DNA from: Gloeophyllum trabeum ATCC 11539
Taxonomy: Eukaryota; Basidiomycota; Agaricomycetes; Gloeophyllales; Gloeophyllaceae
Assembly: GCF_000344685.1 (NCBI RefSeq)
Contig: NW_006920421.1
Coordinates: 1,209,244-1,273,243, forward strand
Direction: 5' to 3'
Length of the DNA: 64,000 nucleotides
Shown here: positions 57,937-64,000 of the stretch, piece by piece
How positions within the stretch are numbered: position 1 is the stretch's first letter
Layout: each line of letters begins with the position of its first letter
Notes under the pieces: model-generated
The model's input: only the letters and a program-made list of their open reading frames with translations
Told to the model about the DNA's origin: nothing
The model's database searches: none
Position numbers and translations under genes: made by a program

Positions 57937-60647
57937 ACACGGGCGACCCTGGGTACGCAGCTACGTGCATTCGTTCGTCTTGAACGCCGATCAGATGTAC
58001 GATAGTTGTAAGATAGGCATGTTTATAAAGTTGGCTTGCTGTCGTCGGCCAGCGGTGGATATATGGCGAGGTGGCGGACATTGGCTTGACCCAATCTCAT
58101 CTTCACTCCCGTCCCTGAAAGTCTATGGTTCAGATACGGTGATTCGGATCATGCACAAGGCTATCTCCTGTGCCCATGATCAGTCATCTGAGATGGGAGC
58201 TACTCCGTTGACTGGCCACAGTCCCGTCACTGATGCAGGGATCTTCCTGCCAAGTGTATCATCAACAACTGCAGATCTCCGGTACCGCACCCACGTACTG
58301 CTTTCACTTCGATGCTAGGGTACATACAGATGCCGGCCTTATCAAGCTTTGTGGCTTTCAAGTATGGAAGGTCTTGCGCACCTCCGGTACGGCGTTCCCT
58401 GCAATGTGCCGATCCTCGAATGAAGGAGGTGGGAGAAACGTACGTATCTTCCGGTTTCCATACGTCATTTTCGTTTCAGTTCGAGGAGATTGTAACTGCG
58501 TCCCGCGCTGCACGGCTCAGAGCCAGGCAGCGGTCTTATCTCTTTACGGTATGTTTGAACCGGGAACTTAGACCCCGGGGAAATGTAACCTAGTCACGGA
58601 AATACACACCTGTGGTTCATCAGCTGTCATCATGCTGGACTCGGACGACTGGTGGCTGCACAGCCAGTGAGCCACAAAATGGGAGAGCTGAGCACCCTCC
58701 AGACAATATAGTCGAAGCGACCAGTACTTGTGAATCAAAGCTCTCGAGAATTCTCGAGAAGTGCAACATTCGGAGGATGGAAGCTTCCGTGCCCCGCGAC
58801 TGTGCTCAATCTCTTGCGGGCTGTGGCCATGGCAATCTCCATTGCTTCGGGAAGCTGCGGTGCTGCACTAGGGTGCCGCGCGTGCATGATCACTCCCGGA
58901 GCCTGGTAAGAAGCACATATAGCAGCAGAGTGCCACCTGCGTGTATGGATGAAATGCAACGCCGGCGATCTATGTGCGGATGAGACTTCTCATGGGGGTA
59001 TTCGCAACGAGTTCAAATGAATAGGTGAGATAGACCGAGCCGGGGATAGGATCTGGGAAGCAACACAAATTGGGAGTCCCTCAGGAACGGAACGCACCCA
59101 TGCAGCCCCCAACGATCGGTGAAGTGTAAGCCCTACATGAAAGATAATACAATCACCATCATGCTGCCTTACACTAAATGGCAGACCTCACGTACCAACG
59201 GCAAGGCGGCGGTTGTATAACAGCACATTTGAACAACGTACTCACGATGCTGCTATATGGACTAGAGTAATACCCTGTGTTTGTCAGATTCACGAGAGAC
59301 TAGTGACGTACAGCTATGATCTCCGGATACCTATCCAGGATAAGCGCTGCGAACTCAGAAGGAACCTTTTTACCGGTGTATTAGTGCCCGACAAGCATGG
59401 AAATTTTAGATACACATGGATCGAGTACTAGTGGTAATTTCCACCCCGCTTTGTGGTGCTCGGACGGCTTGGGCTCAGGGTCGATCTGGCGAGGAGTTAA
59501 CGCGCTAACCTTGGGATCTGTATCGATTGCTAGCTTATATGCAGGTCGGTCATCCGCGTTCTTCCTTTGGACGCAGCTGATAGATCAGCAAGCTGAGATG
59601 AGCTTCCAAGTTCCAGTCCTGCACCCACGACTGCAGCTGCTGGGGTTGCGGCTGACGAGATCCTATATATCAAAGATGATTCACGGTTTGGAGGACAGGC
59701 TACAACGATCAATCGAGTTGATGGATTGTGGACAGCGGTGATGGTGCGTGGGGACGAGGCGTCGCGAATGTGCCTGGCGGAGTGGGTCGTATTCATAAAC
59801 TTTGATTGCGATAGGATCTGATTCCAGTTGGGCGGCACGTCACCGGTTTCCATAGCCAGCCTTCTCCCAAAGTATCTTCCACGTACATGAATTGATGTAG
59901 GAACTCGCAGCTGTTGACTGAAGTAGCATACGATACGACACATCTGCTGCGCCGTTTAGACATTTTGTACGACGGAGAACATACCCAGCAATGAGGAACA
60001 TACGCTGCTTAATGTAGGCACGGCAGCAGTGAAGCCCGATTACGTGGGAGAGGCCAATACGGATCTCATGTTATCGGGAATAAGATTTCCGAATCGCCGA
60101 TTTCGAAGATTGTGCTCTGCTGGATCTTGCAAGGATGGGACATCACCGTGCTGCAAGGCTGCCGCAGAACGGTACGAGCTTGCATTACAGCATAGAATAC
60201 CGAAATTCGCGAGTCGTAAATATGAATGACGAGGGGATGGAAAGACCTAGCACAAGAAAATTCAATATTACCAATTAATGGGTTGAATTAGTGAAACGCG
60301 AGGCGGAAATCGCCGTGGTGTCCGATGGATCGTTTCGATAGCTTCCATAACGGACAGATTCAATCTCCGATGGAAATCTCAACCCCTTTCTACCGTCGCG
60401 CCATCATCCCTCTCCTCTGGCAACAACCTCTGCAAGCCACTCCCGCAATTCCCGACGACATACAGCGCGGCGGGCGCGTACTTCAGCCGTCGCTGCTCGA
60501 CACGACGAGCGCGCTGTCCGCAGCGTTTTCCATCAGGTATGTGACTTCGGCAAGCTGAATGTTTCTGATCTCGATCCGTATTCATCGGGAGATAAAATAT
60601 CAGATTCCAGTCCTGCCTGATCTCACCTTCATTGTCCGTAGATTCGA
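57937..60647. other. Long intergenic stretch
   Basis: 2.7 kb without a supported gene. Frames of up to 130 codons on both strands (for example 58612-58983 plus, 59530-59943 minus) lack known motifs and consistent splice extension. A perfect 18-bp palindrome lies at 58742-58759. The right end (about 60325-60640) should hold the 5' UTR and promoter of the GATA-factor gene, with possible upstream frames. Confidence 0.4.
58742..58759. repeat. Perfect 18-bp palindrome
   Basis: TCTCGAGAATTCTCGAGA reads the same on both strands. It may be a dimeric factor site or chance. Confidence 0.5.
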
Positions 60648-63129
60648 ATGGCCTCTGCCCAACCGTCGTCGTATTCCCTCCCACCCCCGCCATCCAATAC
60701 GAATATGCACAACAGCGACTTCCGTCTGCCTTCTCTGAAAGACCTTAACTTCCAGTACCGCTCACCGCAAGATGGGTCGGGCCAGCCGCCGCCCAGCGCC
60801 AGCAACCACGGGCAGTACGACCATCCTCCCCCGGCACCGTCGAGCTCTCGTCACGAGCCAGGTTCATGGGGTCGTCCGGGTTCCACAAACCAACCGCCGC
60901 CCCCATCTTCCAGCGGACATGAGCAATCTGCCAAGTCGGTCGACTATCCTCACTCAAAACACGAGGGCTACGTTACGCCTGGTATACCCCTTTCCGCGCA
61001 GACGACCCCAGGGCCGGGCGCTATTAACAGCACGCACCCTCCTCAACGAGAAGATCCGGCTCATATACCACACAAAAGGCCGCGATCAGACTCAGCGGTC
61101 AGCAGCAATATTTCTCCGGGCCGGTCTCCGCACGTAGGTGTCACTTGTCTGTCGGCCTTTGTCTCGCAACGCGCGTGTCTGTATTTTGTTCTGTGCTGAC
61201 TCTCGTTGCTTAGGCGTCGTACCCTCCGCACCCTTCGTACGCGCAGCCGGTATACCAGCAGCCACCTCCCGCTGCCCCTCCTCACGAACCCAGTCACCAG
61301 CACCCGGGACCATACCCGCCGCCTCCGGCTTATGGTGGGTATCCGCCACACTACATGCCTCAAAGGTCTGGCCCTCCGCCTCCACCGCCAGTGCATGCTT
61401 CTCCGCATACCCATCCGGGCCACCCGCCGCCGCACGGTAATCCGTACCCGGCACCTCCTCCCGCGCATCCGGAGCCACACTGGCAGCACCACCACGGGCT
61501 ACCGCCACCGCCACAGAACGGACCGCCCCCTCCTCCACACCAGCAATATCACCAGCCTCCTCCGCACGAACAGCAACCTCCGCACCAGCAATATGGACCT
61601 AGAACGACGCCATTAGTTCCTACTACTCTTACTGATAATAGGCCACCGCCTTATGCAACCAGCGATGCAGAGAAGGTAGCTGTACGACAAGACACCTTGC
61701 AAAAAATCATCAGACATTGCGGGGTACTCTGCTCGTTCGCTGAACGGTATGGTGCGTATATCCAGCGCCTCTTGGAGGCGATGTGACGTTGACCATGGCC
61801 TGCAATTCTAGCTAAGCTTCAGCAAAGTCTTCCTCGTGCGGAACCGGACCCCAGCGAGGTTTCGGAAATGGCTCAGAGAGCCGCGCAAGTTGTCCGTCTC
61901 GTCGACACTCTCAGAAGGATCATGTACGGAGCGGAGCCGCCTTCGCCGGGCGCGCACGCCCCCCACCCTCACGCTCCCGTCCACCCTGGGCCTCCGCCCG
62001 TTCAAGACAGGCCCCCGAAGCGGCCCTGGGAGGATATGGCTAGAGACGAGAATATGCCTGGTGTCGCCGGCCCATCTCACGGCCCAAGTGAAGGTAGCAT
62101 GGAACCGTCAGGTCCTCATGTACAAGGACCACCAGGGTCGACAACAGCCGAGCAAGACATGGAGCTGATTAGGACCAAGAGAGCCACAAGCTCCGCTGGA
62201 AGCGGGATGCCAGGGCAAGGCAAGAGCAAGTATAGGAAACGAAGCGTATGTATCCGTTGATTCTCCTCGTCGGATGGATGCAGCTGACAAGCAATGCTTT
62301 ATTTCGATATAGCGCGCTACTCCTCCAGGAAAGTGTCACTCGTGTAATATCCGAGAGACCCCGGAGTGGAGACGAGGTCCAGATGGGGCAAGGACATTAT
62401 GTAATGCTTGTGGACTCCGTGAGTAACTCCGAATTATCGGCTCATATGCAGAAGCGTGCTGACGACGATTGTCAAGACTATGCTAAGCTCATGCGAAAGC
62501 GGGATAAAGCGCTCGCCGAAGGCCATCCGTCGCCTATTGTGGATCTCGAGACGCTCAAGAACTCTGCTGCCGCCAGGGTAGCGAGCGAAGACGATAATGC
62601 CGAGCCGTCGCCAGTACAGTCCAACAGCCACCTTCCGCCTGGCGAGCCGCAAGAGCTCCGCCAATACAGACAAGATTATGCTACGTCGGAGTCCGTCTCG
62701 CAACAGTCCACGCCCCATGTTGGCATTCGAAAGATGCCACCGGCCTCCCAAGGTATGCCGCCGAACCACCATCCGCATCCGTCCCAGCTTCCACTCTCCG
62801 GTCCCGGGCAGCAACCTCAGCCTCCCTCGTATCAGCTAGTGCCCGTCGGCAGTAGCTCCCTCGCGGGGCCGGGACATATGGCGCCCTCTCCGATTCAATC
62901 CTCGAATCAGCAAATGTTGCCTCCCCCGCCCCCTCATACCCCCCACGGCGCGCATGGCGACTCGCAGCAGTCCAGCGGTGTACCGCCGCCCCCGCCGTGG
63001 GCCACGCAGAACGGGGGTAGGAACGGCTACGCCAACGACCATCCGCAGGGCCATTCCAACCATCCTCATCAACAACAATCGTTTGCCCGTAGGCCTCACG
63101 TCTCGAATGCTCGCGGGTCACCGCATTAA
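60648..63129 (+). CDS. GATA-type zinc-finger transcription factor, NsdD-like
   Basis: Exons 60648-61133, 61214-61751, 61812-62245, 62313-62418 and 62477-63129 join in frame to 738 aa. The first 320 residues are Pro/His/Gln-rich low complexity after a short conserved-looking start ([17 protein letters not shown]). A helical region follows ([40 protein letters not shown]). One GATA finger, [18 protein letters not shown]...CNAC, is encoded by a 106-nt exon and the next, and continues [14 protein letters not shown]. This spacing and the [19 protein letters not shown] sequence are those of the NsdD group, regulators of sexual development and conidiation in ascomycetes, not of AreA (nitrogen) or siderophore repressors. 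A second Pro/Gln-rich region ends the protein. Confidence 0.88.
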
Positions 63130-64000
63130 GGTATGAAATATGGTACTGCATCAACTGGTATTTTTGTCTGTTCCCTTGCTTCCGCACATTGTTTATAGGT
63201 TGTCTCGTTCTAATCGTGCCAGTAGCGTCCCTTGTATAATTCTCTGTATAGTCGCGTATTGCCTTGGTAGCTATGACGTTCTCTACAGCAATAATCTTGA
63301 TTGTACGCCCGATGAGATGTCCGATGTGGCGGAGGGGGTGCGGCGTGAATCTGCAGGTCGCCGCTGACCCTGCACGGTCCTGTACGTGAGAGGGATCTGG
63401 CAGATCCATCTGACATGCTTCCAGATCGCGATTGCCACCTGATCGATCTCCTTTTGGTGCTCATACCCAGATTGCCTCCAGTTCCTGCCGTGATTTCCCT
63501 TTCTGGGCGATTTGCCCCGGATATTATCATAGACCACCCGAGTGACACCGTTACCAAGCCTTCTTAGGCTTGTGACTGGGGTCGCAGTCGCGAGCCTAAC
63601 ATGGCTCGCAAACCTTAATTCTGCACCCCACCTGAATCCCCCGCCGGGGCCCTGTGCTTTACGCCTGAGTCTGTAGGGCACACGTCACCAGCCGCCTAGC
63701 TAATAATAATCCGCGCCTGCTCCTAACCCTAAGTTCGCGCCTGCCGTTACGCACGGCGCCGACGCTTGTCCCGACATTGTCGCGCACGACGGCGACAGCT
63801 ATAGCACTCAGAGGCAATGTATAAATTCCGAAAAAAACGTGATAAATTCTAGAATATATACTAGGACTACATACATGCTGCGCGACGATATCTTAACGAT
63901 TAGTTACCCTTCCATTGTCATCATCGACAGCAGCAATGAGATGAGCTGCGTGCTACCTCTCGTATGCACGATTAAAAATTATGATTACCTCAGGTAAACA
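63130..64000. other. Intergenic, right edge
   Basis: Downstream of the GATA-factor gene. No gene recognised. A minus-strand frame of 132 codons (63283-63681) has no motif. A single short CCTAACCCTAA near 63722 is not a telomere array. Confidence 0.4.

Noticed and set aside
63700..63740. Telomere-like CCTAACCCTAA
   Set aside because: Only about two repeat units, with unrelated sequence on both sides.

Overview
The window is nuclear DNA of a filamentous basidiomycete, most likely an Agaricomycete. Almost every gene is broken by several introns of about 45-70 bp with GT..AG borders, genes lie on both strands at eukaryotic spacing, and the gene content is fungal: neutral trehalase, a secreted sedolisin, FG nucleoporin, XRN1, Arp10 and an NsdD-type GATA factor. 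I joined exons by hand from splice signals and reading-frame continuity. Where full exon coordinates are listed they were checked for phase; other gene spans are firm at the stop codon and good at the start.

Region 1 (1-14.4 kb) is housekeeping: neutral trehalase (-), a peroxisomal-type mitochondrial-family carrier (-) diverging over 154 bp from a methyltransferase (+), an alpha-arrestin with PY motifs (-), the Nup54/Nup57 nucleoporin (-) and a tripeptidyl-peptidase-like sedolisin (-).

Region 2 (14.4-24.2 kb) is repeat-rich. A Ty1/copia retrotransposon with two 330-bp LTRs and a 5-bp target duplication sits inside the C-terminal end of an older non-LTR reverse transcriptase. The element spans a run of 792 Ns whose two flanks are the same 548 bp, so the gap looks like a failed contig merge.

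Region 3 (24.3-39.2 kb) is the most interesting part. It is a candidate terpenoid cluster: a 14-TM-type MFS exporter (-) diverging from a UbiA-superfamily membrane protein (+), a geranylgeranyl diphosphate synthase (-), a cytochrome P450 (+), and two tandem aldo-keto reductases (-) that share duplicated promoters. GGPP synthase would supply the C20 substrate, the UbiA protein would cyclise it or transfer it, P450 and AKRs would tailor the product, and the MFS pump would export it.

Region 4 (39.4-64 kb) returns to mostly core genes: an unrecognised TM/coiled-coil protein (+), a PX-PB1 protein (+), Arp10 (-), a 351-bp TIR element, XRN1 (-) with very small first exons, ferroportin (+), a TauD-type Fe(II) dioxygenase (+) and an NsdD-type GATA factor (+). 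I found no tRNA, rRNA or CRISPR.
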